Shown: positions 26,052-35,659, numbered from the stretch's first letter. The stretch: DNA of 64,000 nucleotides from Pseudomonas viridiflava (GCF_900583165.1 NZ_UTKY01000034.1:1-64000); one strand, 5' to 3'. Program-made: numbers and translations. The notes: generated from the letters alone by a model not told the origin.

Positions 26052-26391
26052 GGGAATTCACCTGAGTAAAAAAACGGCGCAATCATAACGTCGTGGCTCT
26101 AGTAGAAAAACCCGGTTGCAAATGAGTCATCGATAGAAAGTGTCGGGAAAGCCCAGGGTTAGCGTGTACATCAACAAAAACCCGCCGCGATTCTGTCTTT
26201 TTCTTTCATTTAAGCGACACCCTCGGCGTTTGCCCCCAGCAGCCAGCTTTTCAAGCGATCAACCGGCGCTCTACACTGTACCGGTACAGTTGCCAGGGCA
26301 CTGCCGGGGGATATCCGAGATATCTGATCCGGTTCAGCCGCTCACAAGGCCGCTAGAACTATAAAAAATACAACAGTAAGAGTGGAGCACT
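26052..26391. other. Regulatory gap upstream of livK
   Basis: The 340 bases hold no gene. Notable are a 16-base perfect palindrome (26275-26290), a second inverted repeat GATATC-CGA-GATATC near 26312-26326, and an AT-rich TATAAAAAATAC segment near 26359-26370 that may contain the livK -10 element. GTGGAG lies just before the livK ATG. Confidence 0.5.
26275..26290. promoter_or_regulatory. 16-base perfect palindrome, operator candidate upstream of livK
   Basis: The sequence is ACTGTACCGGTACAGT. It lies about 100 bases upstream of the livK start. The CTG-N8-CAG spacing is too short for the LexA box (CTG-N10-CAG). A dimeric repressor such as a TetR- or GntR-type protein could bind it. The regulator is unknown. 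Confidence 0.5.
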
Positions 26392-27519
26392 ATGAATAAG
26401 GCTACTAAGCAGATTTCCAAACTGTTTGCCGCTATGGTCCTGGCTGGGGTTGCCGGCCATTCGTTCGCAGCCGACACCATCAAGATCGGCATCGCAGGGC
26501 CTAAAACCGGCCCAGTGACGCAATACGGCGACATGCAATTCATGGGTGCCAAGCAAGCCATTGCCGACATCAACGCCAAGGGCGGCGTCGACGGTAAACA
26601 GCTCGAAGCCAAGGAATACGACGACGCTTGCGATCCAAAACAAGCCGTTGCCGTTGCCAACAAAGTGGTCAATGACGGCGTCAAGTTCGTGATCGGCCAC
26701 CTCTGCTCCAGCTCCACTCAGCCAGCGTCCGACATCTATGAAGATGAAGGCGTGATCATGATCACCCCGGCTGCCACCAGCCCGGAAATCACCGCCCGTG
26801 GCTACAAGCTGATCTTCCGCACCATCGGCCTGGACAGCGCACAAGGCCCAGCGGCCGGCAACTACATCGCCGACCACGTAAAGCCAAAAGTCGTTGCTGT
26901 ACTGCACGACAAACAACAGTACGGTGAAGGCATCGCCACCGCCGTTAAACAGACCCTCGAGAAAAAAGGCACCAAGGTTGCCGTGTTCGAAGGCCTGAAC
27001 GCCGGCGACAAAGACTTCTCCTCGATCATCCAAAAGCTCAAGCAAGCCAACGTCGACTTCGTCTACTACGGCGGCTACCACCCAGAGCTGGGCTTGATCC
27101 TGCGCCAAGCCAAGGAAAAAGGCCTGAACGCCAAGTTCATGGGCCCAGAAGGCGTCGGCAACGACTCCATCTCGCAGATCGCCCAAGGCGCTTCCGAAGG
27201 CCTGCTGGTAACCCTGCCGAAATCTTTCGACACCGACCCGGCCAACAAGGCCATCGTTGAAGAGTTCACCAAGAACAAGCAGGACCCTACTGGTCCATTC
27301 GTATTCCCGGCATACTCGGCGGTGAAAGTGATTGCCGACGCGATCACCACGGCGAAAAGCGAAGACACCGCCAAAGTGGCTGAAGCCATCCACGCGGGCA
27401 CCTTCAAGACCCCTACTGGCGACCTGAGCTTTGACGCCAAAGGCGACCTGAAGGACTTCAAATTCGTGGTCTACGAATGGCACTTCGGCAAACCAAAAAC
27501 CGAAGTTTCCCCTCAGTAA
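26392..27519 (+). CDS. livK: Branched-chain amino acid ABC transporter, periplasmic binding protein
   Basis: The protein (BraC in P. aeruginosa) captures leucine, isoleucine and valine in the periplasm for the LivHMGF importer. The 375-residue precursor has a signal peptide ending VAGHSFA-ADTIKIG (cleavage after about residue 26). It has the type I periplasmic fold: IAGPKTGPVTQYGDMQFMGA, DDACDPKQAVAVANK and GHLCSSSTQP, with two Cys likely in a disulfide as in LIV-binding proteins. It is full length. A terminator at 27541-27572 separates it from livH, which fits the usual excess of binding protein over membrane parts. Confidence 0.94.
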   Translation: MNKATKQISKLFAAMVLAGVAGHSFAADTIKIGIAGPKTGPVTQYGDMQFMGAKQAIADINAKGGVDGKQLEAKEYDDACDPKQAVAVANKVVNDGVKFVIGHLCSSSTQPASDIYEDEGVIMITPAATSPEITARGYKLIFRTIGLDSAQGPAAGNYIADHVKPKVVAVLHDKQQYGEGIATAVKQTLEKKGTKVAVFEGLNAGDKDFSSIIQKLKQANVDFVYYGGYHPELGLILRQAKEKGLNAKFMGPEGVGNDSISQIAQGASEGLLVTLPKSFDTDPANKAIVEEFTKNKQDPTGPFVFPAYSAVKVIADAITTAKSEDTAKVAEAIHAGTFKTPTGDLSFDAKGDLKDFKFVVYEWHFGKPKTEVSPQ

Positions 27520-27540
27520 GCCAGGCGTTACTGGTCCAAC

Positions 27541-27572
27541 AAGCCCACTGTGAGAGCAGTGGGCTTTGTTTT
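27541..27572 (+). terminator. Terminator/attenuator between livK and livH
   Basis: AAGCCCACT (27541-27549), eight-base loop, AGTGGGCTT (27558-27566) then TGTTTT. It lies 22 bases after livK. Partial read-through would give lower livHMGF levels than livK. Confidence 0.8.
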
Positions 27573-27748
27573 ACGAGGTTTATGGGCCTGTCACCCGCGA
27601 TCCGGGCGCTGGCTCACCTGAAAATCTTAAAACCGTCACCAGCGGTTCGCTGGCAAACGCGTTGGGCAAATGTGGTCACAGAGCACAGCCCAGGGCCGGA
27701 ACATGACTCCACCAGTGAAATGCGTATCGGGTTTTTAGGAGCGCTGTA

Positions 27749-28672
27749 ATGCCTGAGATCTATCATTTTTTCCAACAGCTGGTTAATGGCCTGACCATTG
27801 GCAGCACCTATGCCTTGATAGCCATTGGCTACACAATGGTTTACGGCATCATTGGAATGATCAACTTCGCCCATGGCGAGGTTTACATGATTGGCTCCTA
27901 CGTGGCCTTTATTGCCCTTGCCGGGCTGGCCATGATGGGTATCCACTCCCTGCCGCTGTTGATGACCGCCGCGTTTCTTGCGTCGATCGTTGTAACCAGT
28001 GCCTATGGCTACAGTATCGAACGCGTTGCGTATCGCCCCTTGCGTGGCAGCAACCGTCTGATCCCGCTGATTTCCGCCATCGGCATGTCGATTTTCCTGC
28101 AGAACACCGTATTGCTGTCCCAGGATTCTAAGGATAAATCCATTCCCAACCTGATCCCGGGGAGCTTCTCCTTTGGCCCAGGCGGCGCGGAAGAAGTCTT
28201 GATTTCCTACATGCAAATCCTGGTCTTTGTCGTCACCCTGGTGGCGATGCTGGGCCTGACCCTGTTCATCTCCCGCTCCCGCCTGGGACGCGCCTGCCGG
28301 GCCTGCGCCGAAGACATCAAGATGGCCAACCTGCTGGGCATCAACACCAACAACATCATCGCCCTGACCTTCGTGATCGGTGCCGCCCTGGCAGCCGTTG
28401 CGGCGGTGCTGCTGAGCATGCAGTACGGCGTGATCAACCCCAACGCCGGTTTCCTGGTAGGCCTCAAGGCCTTTACTGCGGCGGTATTGGGCGGCATCGG
28501 CAGTATCCCGGGCGCGATGCTCGGTGGCCTGGTGCTGGGTGTGGCTGAAGCCTTTGGCGCCGATATCTTCGGCGACCAATACAAGGACGTCGTGGCGTTC
28601 GGCCTCTTGGTTCTGGTGCTGTTGTTCCGTCCGACCGGCATCCTGGGCCGTCCGGAGGTTGAGAAAGTATGA
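27749..28672 (+). CDS. livH: Branched-chain amino acid ABC transporter permease LivH
   Basis: This inner-membrane permease (BraD type, 307 residues) has about eight hydrophobic helices. It starts with [20 protein letters not shown], typical of LivH, and has [12 protein letters not shown]-type and [20 protein letters not shown] regions; the latter is the EAA-like loop that contacts the ATPases. [15 protein letters not shown]-like [17 protein letters not shown] lies near the C-terminus. TTAGGAGCGCTGTA precedes the ATG. It overlaps livM by four bases. Confidence 0.93.
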   Translation: MPEIYHFFQQLVNGLTIGSTYALIAIGYTMVYGIIGMINFAHGEVYMIGSYVAFIALAGLAMMGIHSLPLLMTAAFLASIVVTSAYGYSIERVAYRPLRGSNRLIPLISAIGMSIFLQNTVLLSQDSKDKSIPNLIPGSFSFGPGGAEEVLISYMQILVFVVTLVAMLGLTLFISRSRLGRACRACAEDIKMANLLGINTNNIIALTFVIGAALAAVAAVLLSMQYGVINPNAGFLVGLKAFTAAVLGGIGSIPGAMLGGLVLGVAEAFGADIFGDQYKDVVAFGLLVLVLLFRPTGILGRPEVEKV

Positions 28673-29922
28673 GCAGATATCTTAAATCGGCGTTTTTCAG
28701 CGCGCTGTTGGTTTGGGCGGTTGCATTCCCCGTACTCGGCCTCAAGCTGAGCATTGTCGGCATCAACCTGGAAGTGCATGGCACCGGTCCCGTGACCCTG
28801 ACCATCATCGCCCTGTGCTCGGTGCTGATGTTCCTGCGCGTGCTGTTCACCCAGCAGGTCGGCGCCTTGTTCAAGGGCAACCGTGCGCCGTTGGTGTCGC
28901 CCAAGGTCAGCCAATTCCTGACCCTGCCGCGCACCCAGCGCTACATCATCATCGGCCTGATCGTGGCTGCGTTGATCTGGCCGTTCTTCGGCTCGCGTGG
29001 CGCAGTCGATATCGCCACCCTGATCCTGATCTACGTGTTGTTGGGCCTAGGCCTTAACATCGTGGTCGGCTTGGCGGGCCTGCTCGACCTGGGTTACGTG
29101 GGCTTCTACGCGGTAGGTGCGTACACCTACGCGTTGCTGTCGCACTACCTGGGCTGGAGCTTCTGGATCTGCCTGCCACTGGCCGGTATGGCGGCGGCGA
29201 CATTCGGCTTCCTGCTGGGCTTCCCGGTGCTGCGCTTGCGCGGTGACTATTTGGCGATCGTGACCCTGGGCTTCGGTGAAATCATCCGGTTGTTCCTGCG
29301 TAACCTCACCGATATCACCGGTGGCCCCAACGGCATCAGCAGCATTCCCAAGCCAACCTTCTTCGGGCTGTCGTTCGACCGCACCGCCGCAGAAGGCATG
29401 CAGACCTTCCACGAGTACTTCGGGATTGCCTACAACCCGGTGAGCAAAGTGGTGTTCCTGTACCTGGTGGCTTTGTTGCTGGCACTGGCCGCGCTGTTCG
29501 TGATCAACCGCTTGCTGCGCATGCCGATTGGTCGAGCATGGGAAGCACTGCGTGAAGATGAGATCGCCTGCCGTGCCCTGGGCCTGAACCCGACCATCAT
29601 CAAGCTTTCCGCCTTCACCCTGGGTGCTGCGTTTGCCGGTTTTGCCGGTAGTTTCTTCGCCGCACGCCAAGGGTTGGTGACGCCTGAGTCATTCACCTTT
29701 ATCGAATCGGCGATCATCCTCGCCATCGTGGTACTGGGTGGCATGGGCTCGCAACTGGGCGTGATCCTGGCGGCGATCGTGATGATCCTGCTGCCGGAAA
29801 TGATGCGTGAGTTCAGCGAATACCGCATGTTGATGTTCGGCGCCATGATGGTGCTGATGATGATCTGGCGCCCTCAAGGCTTGCTGCCGATGCAACGTCC
29901 ACACATGGAGTTGCGCAAATGA
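28669..29922 (+). CDS. livM: Branched-chain amino acid ABC transporter permease LivM
   Basis: The second permease (BraE type, 417 residues) forms the channel with LivH. After a 100-residue N-terminal part with two or three helices, the conserved core begins at [20 protein letters not shown]. It continues with [20 protein letters not shown] and the loop [20 protein letters not shown] that docks on the ATPases. The long N-terminal part is normal for gamma-proteobacterial LivM. The start ATG overlaps the livH stop (ATGA) and its stop overlaps livG, so the three are coupled. Confidence 0.93.
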   Translation: MSRYLKSAFFSALLVWAVAFPVLGLKLSIVGINLEVHGTGPVTLTIIALCSVLMFLRVLFTQQVGALFKGNRAPLVSPKVSQFLTLPRTQRYIIIGLIVAALIWPFFGSRGAVDIATLILIYVLLGLGLNIVVGLAGLLDLGYVGFYAVGAYTYALLSHYLGWSFWICLPLAGMAAATFGFLLGFPVLRLRGDYLAIVTLGFGEIIRLFLRNLTDITGGPNGISSIPKPTFFGLSFDRTAAEGMQTFHEYFGIAYNPVSKVVFLYLVALLLALAALFVINRLLRMPIGRAWEALREDEIACRALGLNPTIIKLSAFTLGAAFAGFAGSFFAARQGLVTPESFTFIESAIILAIVVLGGMGSQLGVILAAIVMILLPEMMREFSEYRMLMFGAMMVLMMIWRPQGLLPMQRPHMELRK

Positions 29923-30686
29923 GCCGCGAAATCCTGAAAGTCGACAATTTGAGCATGCGCTTCGGCGGCTTGCTGGCGGTCAACGGCGTAGCCCTGACCG
30001 TGAAAGAGAAACAAGTGGTTGCACTGATTGGCCCTAACGGCGCTGGCAAGACCACGGTGTTCAACTGCCTCACCGGTTTCTACAAGCCGAGCGGTGGCAG
30101 CATCCTGCTGGACGGTCAGCCTATACAGGGGTTGGCCGGTCACGAGATCGCCCGCAAGGGCGTGGTGCGCACCTTCCAGAACGTGCGGTTGTTCAAGGAC
30201 ATGACGGCGGTCGAGAACCTGCTGATCGCGCAGCACCGTCACCTGAACACCAACTTCCTGGCGGGCCTGTTCAAGACCCCGGCGTTTCGCAAGAGCGAGC
30301 GTGAGGCCATGGAGTTCGCAGCGTACTGGCTCGACAAGGTCAACCTCACCGAGTTCGCCAACCGCCCTGCCGGCACCCTGGCCTATGGTCAGCAACGTCG
30401 CCTGGAAATCGCCCGTTGCATGATGACTCGCCCGAGGATCCTCATGCTCGACGAACCGGCCGCCGGCCTGAACCCCAGGGAAACCGAAGACCTCAAGGCG
30501 CTGATCGGCGTGCTGCGTGAGGAACACAACGTCACGGTGCTGTTGATCGAGCACGACATGAAACTGGTCATGAGCATTTCCGACCACATCGTGGTGATCA
30601 ACCAGGGCACGCCACTGGCCGACGGTACGCCGGAGCAGATCCGCGATAATCCTGAAGTGATCAAAGCCTATTTGGGGGAAGCGTAA
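29919..30686 (+). CDS. livG: Branched-chain amino acid ABC transporter ATPase LivG
   Basis: LivG (BraF type, 255 residues) powers the importer with LivF. Walker A is [13 protein letters not shown] (about 38-50), the signature is [14 protein letters not shown] instead of LSGGQ, as usual for LivG, and Walker B is [13 protein letters not shown]. The H-loop is [12 protein letters not shown]. The fused [19 protein letters not shown] region is typical. The start overlaps the livM stop by four bases and livF follows after one base. Confidence 0.94.
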   Translation: MSREILKVDNLSMRFGGLLAVNGVALTVKEKQVVALIGPNGAGKTTVFNCLTGFYKPSGGSILLDGQPIQGLAGHEIARKGVVRTFQNVRLFKDMTAVENLLIAQHRHLNTNFLAGLFKTPAFRKSEREAMEFAAYWLDKVNLTEFANRPAGTLAYGQQRRLEIARCMMTRPRILMLDEPAAGLNPRETEDLKALIGVLREEHNVTVLLIEHDMKLVMSISDHIVVINQGTPLADGTPEQIRDNPEVIKAYLGEA

Positions 30687-30687
30687 A

Positions 30688-31389
30688 ATGCTGCAATTCG
30701 AAAACGTTTCCACTTTCTACGGCAAGATCCAGGCCCTGCACAGCGTCAACGTGGAGATCCGCCAGGGTGAAATCGTCACGCTGATCGGTGCCAACGGCGC
30801 CGGTAAGTCAACCTTGCTGATGACCCTGTGTGGTTCGCCCCAAGCCCATAGCGGCAGCATTCGCTACATGGGTGAAGAGTTGGTAGGCCAGCAGTCGTCG
30901 CAGATCATGCGCAAGAGCATTGCGGTAGTGCCGGAAGGCCGCCGCGTGTTCTCACGCCTGACCGTTGAAGAGAACCTCGCCATGGGCGGCTTCTTCACCG
31001 ACAAGGGCGACTTCCAGGAGCAAATGGACAAGGTGCTGCACCTGTTCCCTAGGCTCAAGGAACGCTTCAGCCAACGCGGCGGCACCATGTCCGGCGGCGA
31101 GCAGCAAATGCTCGCCATCGGCCGTGCGCTGATGAGCAAGCCCAAGCTGTTGCTGCTGGACGAACCGTCCCTGGGGCTGGCACCGATCATCATCCAGCAG
31201 ATCTTCGATATCATCGAACAACTGCGCAAGGACGGTGTAACGGTGTTCCTGGTCGAGCAGAACGCCAACCAGGCGCTGAAAATCGCCGACCGTGCCTATG
31301 TGCTGGAAAACGGCCGGGTGGTGATGCAGGGCACGGGCGAGCAGTTGTTGACCGATCCGAAGGTGCGTGAGGCGTACCTCGGAGGCTAA
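30688..31389 (+). CDS. livF: Branched-chain amino acid ABC transporter ATPase LivF
   Basis: LivF (BraG type, 233 residues) is the second ATPase. Walker A is IGANGAGKSTLLM, the Q-loop region includes AVVPEGRRVFSRLTVEENLAMG, the signature is MSGGEQQMLAIGRAL, Walker B is LLLLDEPSLGLAP and the switch is FLVEQNANQALK. All motifs are intact and the length is typical. It is the last gene of the operon; a REPIN follows at 31404-31496. Confidence 0.94.
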   Translation: MLQFENVSTFYGKIQALHSVNVEIRQGEIVTLIGANGAGKSTLLMTLCGSPQAHSGSIRYMGEELVGQQSSQIMRKSIAVVPEGRRVFSRLTVEENLAMGGFFTDKGDFQEQMDKVLHLFPRLKERFSQRGGTMSGGEQQMLAIGRALMSKPKLLLLDEPSLGLAPIIIQQIFDIIEQLRKDGVTVFLVEQNANQALKIADRAYVLENGRVVMQGTGEQLLTDPKVREAYLGG

Positions 31390-31403
31390 GCAAACCGTTG
31401 CTT

Positions 31404-31496
31404 AATGTGGGAGGGGGCTTGCCCCCGATGACGGTGAATCAGTCACAGATATCGAGACTGACACACTGTCATCGGGGGCAAGCCCCCTCCCACATT
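31404..31496. repeat. REPIN after livF
   Basis: AATGTGGGAGGGGGCTTGCC at the left and ATCGGGGGCAAGCCCCCTCC plus CACATT at the right form two well-matched inverted REPs around a 40-base spacer. A T-run follows the right arm. Confidence 0.88.
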
Positions 31497-31613
31497 TTTT
31501 TGTGTCACCTGAATTTATTTTTGATGGGCTTGTAACGGATTCCGTCCGACTACCTCTAGTGGTACAAGCTGGCACTCAAGCCCGCCAACTCAACCCACTG
31601 CTGGAGAATCACC

Positions 31614-31910
31614 ATGACCACCAAACTGTCCGCCGCCTCCCTCGTTTTGGCCCTGGGTTCCGCCCTGAGCCTGTCCGCCCTCACCACCACCGCCCACGCT
31701 GCCGACGACATGCAAAAGTGCTTCGGCGTCGCTGAAGCCGGTAAGAACGACTGCGCCGCAGGCGCGGGCACCTCCTGCGCCGGCAGCTCGAAAACCAAGG
31801 ACCAGGCCAACGCCTGGAAACTGGTCCCGGCTGGCACCTGCACCCAAACCCCAAGCTCCACCTCGCCGACCGGTTTTGGCCAGGAAGCAGCCTTCACCGC
31901 CAAATCCTGA
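31614..31910 (+). CDS. bufA1: BufA1-type bufferin precursor (DUF2282), 98 residues
   Basis: This is a small exported protein with a signal peptide ([19 protein letters not shown], cleavage near residue 29-30) and four Cys in the mature part: Cys36, Cys47, Cys55 and Cys76. The [19 protein letters not shown] and LVPAGTCTQ segments match DUF2282 proteins, recently described as bufferins. These are RiPP-type periplasmic metallophores whose Cys residues are modified and that bind copper. Next come the predicted modifying enzyme (DUF692) and its partner (DUF2063). CTGGAGAATCACC precedes the ATG. A long, low-complexity Thr/Ser tail with no modified-core signature I can judge ends the protein. Confidence 0.88.
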   Translation: MTTKLSAASLVLALGSALSLSALTTTAHAADDMQKCFGVAEAGKNDCAAGAGTSCAGSSKTKDQANAWKLVPAGTCTQTPSSTSPTGFGQEAAFTAKS

Positions 31911-31933
31911 CCCCTCACAAAGCCTGAGCACTG

Positions 31934-32794
31934 ATGATGACCCTTTCATCCCCACAGGCGCCCGGCCTCCCAAACCGGGCCGGGCTGGGCCTCAAGCCCG
32001 AGCACTTCACCGAAGTGCTCGAGACCTCACCCGACATCGGTTTTTTTGAAGTGCACGCCGAAAACTACATGGTGGCCGGCGGCCCGTTTCATCATTACCT
32101 GGGGTTGATCCGCGAACAGTACGCGCTGTCATTGCACGGCGTGGGTCTGTCGATCGGAGGCGAAAGCCCGCTGAACCGCGAACACCTGGCGCGATTGGCG
32201 TCGCTGATCGATCGCTATCAACCTCAGTCTTTTTCCGAACACCTGGCCTGGTCCAGCCACGGCCCGGTGTTTCTCAATGACTTGCTGCCCCTGGCCTATG
32301 ACTGCGCCACCCTGCAACGGGTGTGTGATCACGTTGACCAGGTACAGAGCACGCTACGGCGGCCGATGCTGCTGGAAAATCCGTCGACCTACCTGCAATT
32401 TCAGCGCTCAACACTGGACGAAACCGACTTCATCAGCGAGGTCATCCGCCGCACCGGCTGTGGCCTGCTGCTGGATGTGAACAACGTCTACGTCTCGTGC
32501 ATCAACCACCAGCGTGATCCGCAGTCCTATATCGACGCCCTGCCATTACACGCGGTGGGTGAGATTCATCTGGCCGGTTTCGCCGAAGACACTGACAGCC
32601 TAGGCGACCGCCTGCTGATCGATGATCATGGCGCTCCCATCGATAACGCGGTGTGGCAGCTGTATGAACAGGTACTGGCGCGTACCGGCCCAGTGGCGAC
32701 GCTGATCGAGCGCGATAATCAGGTACCCGCATTCACTGTGCTGCTGGCAGAAGCCGAGCACGCCGAATGGCATTTACGGCAGGTACGTCCATGA
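31934..32794 (+). CDS. bufB: DUF692/MNIO enzyme, BufB type
   Basis: The 286-residue product is a multinuclear non-heme iron enzyme of the DUF692 family (TIM-barrel), which modifies Cys residues in partner peptides. Probable metal ligands are seen in [11 protein letters not shown] (His68), SEHLAW (His103), LLENPSTYL (Glu148, Asn149), [10 protein letters not shown] (Asp181, Asn183-184) and GEIHLAGF (His212). The start can be either of two adjacent ATG codons (31934 or 31937). It follows bufA1 by 23 bases and overlaps the DUF2063 gene by four. The modification made here is not known; in studied bufferins it is an oxidative Cys-to-thiooxazole-type change. Confidence 0.88.
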   Translation: MMTLSSPQAPGLPNRAGLGLKPEHFTEVLETSPDIGFFEVHAENYMVAGGPFHHYLGLIREQYALSLHGVGLSIGGESPLNREHLARLASLIDRYQPQSFSEHLAWSSHGPVFLNDLLPLAYDCATLQRVCDHVDQVQSTLRRPMLLENPSTYLQFQRSTLDETDFISEVIRRTGCGLLLDVNNVYVSCINHQRDPQSYIDALPLHAVGEIHLAGFAEDTDSLGDRLLIDDHGAPIDNAVWQLYEQVLARTGPVATLIERDNQVPAFTVLLAEAEHAEWHLRQVRP

Positions 32795-33567
32795 CCCTTC
32801 ACGATGCGTTTTGCGAGGCGCTACTGACGCCCGACCTCCCCTGCCCCGATGGGTTGTTCAGCACTATTGGCGCCGACCCTGCCAGTCGTTTTGCGGTATA
32901 TCGCAACAACGTGCATAGCGCGTTGATCAATGCGCTATCCACAGCCTACCCCGTCACCCTGCAATTGGTGGGCGATGAATTTTTCTGCGCCATGGCCGGC
33001 CTTTACGTAAGGGCGCACCCACCTACAAGCCCGTTGATGAGCGAGTACGGCAGCACACTGCCCGAGTTCATCCAAGGCTTTGAACCCGCGGCCAGCGTGC
33101 CCTACCTGGCAGATATTGCACGACTGGAGCGCTTGCGAGTCTGTGCTTATCACGCCGCTGACTGCCTGAGCCTGGATCAGCAGGCAGTACTCCAGGCGCT
33201 GCAGGGCCAGGCGGATCTGGGCGGATTACACCTACAGCTGGTCCCCTCACTGGGCACGCTGGATTCGCCGTATGCCGTCGTTGCGGTGTGGGCCGCCCAT
33301 CAAATTGAAGGCGGCCTGGCCACCCTCAATCCTTGGAACGCTCAGGCTGCCCTGGTGCTTCGCGCAGGCCTGGCCGTCAAGGTATTCGCCATCGACAGCG
33401 GTTCGGTAGCGTTTATCAACTGCCTGAGCCGGGGCGCTCCATTGCAAACCGCCGTGGAGCACGCGCTGGCCACCGCTCCCGAATTTGACCTGCACCAATG
33501 CCTGACGCTGCTGATCAGCCACAACGCCATCACTCATCTGCACCTGGAACAAAAGGTATCGCCATGA
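32791..33567 (+). CDS. bufC: DUF2063 partner protein, BufC type
   Basis: The 258-residue product has the N-terminal DUF2063 region: [20 protein letters not shown], then [20 protein letters not shown], and [24 protein letters not shown] pattern (about 25-125). This family accompanies DUF692 enzymes and is thought to recruit the precursor. The C-terminal half is more variable. The start ATG at 32791 overlaps the bufB stop (ATGA), and its own stop overlaps the DoxX gene, so the four genes form a coupled operon. Cytosolic; no signal peptide. Confidence 0.85.
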   Translation: MTLHDAFCEALLTPDLPCPDGLFSTIGADPASRFAVYRNNVHSALINALSTAYPVTLQLVGDEFFCAMAGLYVRAHPPTSPLMSEYGSTLPEFIQGFEPAASVPYLADIARLERLRVCAYHAADCLSLDQQAVLQALQGQADLGGLHLQLVPSLGTLDSPYAVVAVWAAHQIEGGLATLNPWNAQAALVLRAGLAVKVFAIDSGSVAFINCLSRGAPLQTAVEHALATAPEFDLHQCLTLLISHNAITHLHLEQKVSP

Positions 33568-34049
33568 ACGCTTCCTCACCCTGCCTGGTTAAACGGGTCA
33601 TTCAGCTGTTCGAGCAAATCCCCTACAGCCTGATCGCCTTTATCGCACGCTTTTCAATTGCCGCCGTGTTCTGGAAATCAGGGCAGACCAAGGTCGAAGG
33701 CTTTGCCGTAGACCTGATCGGCGGGACGTTCCAACTGGGCGAACCGCGCCTCGCGGCTTCAACCCTTCCGCTGTTTCGCAGCGAGTACCACGTGCCATTG
33801 CTGTCGCCGGAAGTGGCAGCGTATATGGCGGCATTTGCCGAGCACTTTTTCCCGGTGTTGGTACTTATCGGGTTAGCCACGCGCTTTTCGGCCCTGGCGC
33901 TGATCGGCATGACCTTGGTGATTCAACTGTTCGTCTACCCGGACGCCTACCCGACCCACGGCACTTGGGTTGCGGTACTGCTGCTGTTGGTGGCCAAGGG
34001 GCCGGGGCGCCTGTCCATCGATCACTTGATCGCCCGACGCTACCGTTAA
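33564..34049 (+). CDS. DoxX-family membrane protein of the bufferin operon
   Basis: The 161-residue product has about four hydrophobic segments. RFSIAAVFWKSGQTKVEGF, PEVAAYMAAFAEHFFPVLVL and LALIGMTLVIQLFVYP are typical of DoxX proteins that occur at the end of DUF2282/DUF692/DUF2063 operons. Such DoxX proteins may move electrons or quinols, but their role with bufferins is unproven. The ATGA overlap with bufC shows coupling. Its stop codon overlaps the stop of the convergent LysR gene by two bases. Confidence 0.85.
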   Translation: MNASSPCLVKRVIQLFEQIPYSLIAFIARFSIAAVFWKSGQTKVEGFAVDLIGGTFQLGEPRLAASTLPLFRSEYHVPLLSPEVAAYMAAFAEHFFPVLVLIGLATRFSALALIGMTLVIQLFVYPDAYPTHGTWVAVLLLLVAKGPGRLSIDHLIARRYR

Positions 34050-34954
34050 ACCCGGTCGAGCGCCTCGCCACTGCGTTTGAACCCATCCACCAGGTAATCC
34101 GCCAGCACCTGGGTTCGACGCGGCAAGCCGCCCTGGTAAGGGTGAACCAGGTACATCGGCATGCTCCTTGTCTGATAGTCGCGCAGGAGCCAGCGCAATC
34201 GACCGTCAGCCAATTCCGCCGGTAGCACGTAAGACGGCAGCCGGGCGATACCGGCGCCCACCAGCGCGGCCTTTTTCAGCAAGTTGTAATGGTTGGAGGC
34301 AAAGGTGCCGCTGACCCGAACCCGCAGCAACTCATGCTGCTGGTGGTACAGCCACTCTTCTCGACCGCTGTAGTGGCTGTTGAGCAGGCAGGTGTGAACC
34401 GCCAAGTCGGCCGGGGTCTGCGGTTCACCATGCTGTTCAAGATAAGCCGGACTGGCGCAGGTCATTTCGTGCCAGGCCAGCAACGGCTTGACCACAAGGC
34501 GTTCGTTTTCAATCGCGCCTGAGCGAACCCCTAAGTCAAAGCCATCCCGCGCCAGGTCCCGGTAGCTGTTGTTCAACTCCAGTTCGATCTGCACCTGCGG
34601 GTATTGCTTGGAAAACTCCAGCAACAAGCCATCAAAGAACGTTTCTCCCAACGACACCGGAACGGTCATACGCACCGGCCCGGCCAAATCGTCCTTGAGA
34701 CGGGCCAGTGCCTGACGGGCGCGGTCTACTTGCACCACCAACGCTTGAGCCTGGGGCAACAACGCGGCTCCGGCAGCGGTCAGGCTGAGCTTGCGAGTCG
34801 TGCGGTGAAGCAGCACCACGGAAAACCGGGCCTCCAACTGGCTGATGCGTTTGGACAACTGCCCCTTGCTGCAACCTAACTGTTCGGCCGCCACGGTAAA
34901 ACTGCCGGCCTCGATCAACACCGCAAAGGCGGCCAGGTCATCCATCTCGCTCAT
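34046..34954 (-). CDS. LysR-family transcriptional regulator (CrgA/YhjC-like group)
   Basis: The 302-residue product has the N-terminal winged helix (MSEMDDLAAFAVLIEAGSFT, AAEQLGCSKGQLSKRISQLE) and the LysR effector domain (GPVRMTVPVSLGETFFDGLL, FDLGVRSGAIENERLVVKPL, LPSYVLPAELADGRL). I start at ATG 34952-34954, because GGAAACAATCC precedes it; longer starts have no RBS. It is divergent from the SDR gene at 35060 with about 105 bases between, so it may regulate that gene. It is convergent with the bufferin operon and shares no obvious link with it. Confidence 0.86.
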   Translation of the reverse strand: MSEMDDLAAFAVLIEAGSFTVAAEQLGCSKGQLSKRISQLEARFSVVLLHRTTRKLSLTAAGAALLPQAQALVVQVDRARQALARLKDDLAGPVRMTVPVSLGETFFDGLLLEFSKQYPQVQIELELNNSYRDLARDGFDLGVRSGAIENERLVVKPLLAWHEMTCASPAYLEQHGEPQTPADLAVHTCLLNSHYSGREEWLYHQQHELLRVRVSGTFASNHYNLLKKAALVGAGIARLPSYVLPAELADGRLRWLLRDYQTRSMPMYLVHPYQGGLPRRTQVLADYLVDGFKRSGEALDRV

Positions 34955-35059
34955 GGATTGTTTCCATTTGAAAACCAACAATTGCCTATTAGCACGTTTA
35001 TCCGCTGAAAAAGCCACCCTAGACTGAACGCTCACTTACCCCTTGGGAGAAACAGCACC

Positions 35060-35659
35060 ATGAAAATCCTATTGATTGGCGCCAGCGGCATCGTCGGCTC
35101 GGCGGTCAAGGCCGAACTGGCTCAGCGCCACGACGTGATAAGCATCGGCCGCAACAGCGGCGACTTCCAAGTGGATATCAGCGACAGTGCGTCGATTCGC
35201 GCCCTCTTTGAGCAGACAGGCACGTTCGACGCACTGGTCTGCGCCGCAGGCAGCGTGAACTTCGTGGCACTGGGTGACATGAGCGAAAGCGATTTTGAGT
35301 TGGGTCTGCGTGACAAGCTCATGGGCCAGGTCAATTTGCTGCTGATCGGCCGTGAATACGCCAATGATGGCGCCTCGTTCACGTTCACCAGTGGCATTCT
35401 CAACCGTGACCCGATCCGCACTGGCGCGTCGGCCGCACTGGTCAACGGCGCCATCGATGCCTTTGTCAAAGCGGCCGCGATTGAGTTGCCACGTGGACTA
35501 CGCGTTAACTCCGTGAGTCCTACGGTATTGGAGGAAGCCATGGGCAGCTACGCGCCGTATTTTCGCGGTTTCAAACCGGCGTCGGGGGCAGATGTGGCAT
35601 TGGCCTACGCCAAGAGCGTGGAAGGCTTACAAACCGGGCAGACCTTTATTGTCGGCTAA
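35060..35659 (+). CDS. Atypical short-chain dehydrogenase (Lin1944-like), catalytic Tyr and Lys replaced
   Basis: The 199-residue Rossmann protein has an N-terminal dinucleotide motif (IGASGIVGSAV, residues 6-16) and the CAAGSVNFVAL region. Ser111 in FTFTSGIL is at the place of the SDR catalytic Ser. The YxxxK dyad is absent: Ser124 and Val128 occupy those positions in TGASAALVNGA. This matches the small Lin1944-like SDR group, in which the active-site Tyr is lost; the reaction is therefore unclear. GGGAGAAACAGCACC precedes the ATG. It is divergent from a LysR gene that likely controls it. Confidence 0.82.
   Translation: MKILLIGASGIVGSAVKAELAQRHDVISIGRNSGDFQVDISDSASIRALFEQTGTFDALVCAAGSVNFVALGDMSESDFELGLRDKLMGQVNLLLIGREYANDGASFTFTSGILNRDPIRTGASAALVNGAIDAFVKAAAIELPRGLRVNSVSPTVLEEAMGSYAPYFRGFKPASGADVALAYAKSVEGLQTGQTFIVG

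Noticed and set aside
26275-26290. LexA box
   Set aside because: The half-site spacing is CTG-N8-CAG and not CTG-N10-CAG; livK is not an SOS gene.
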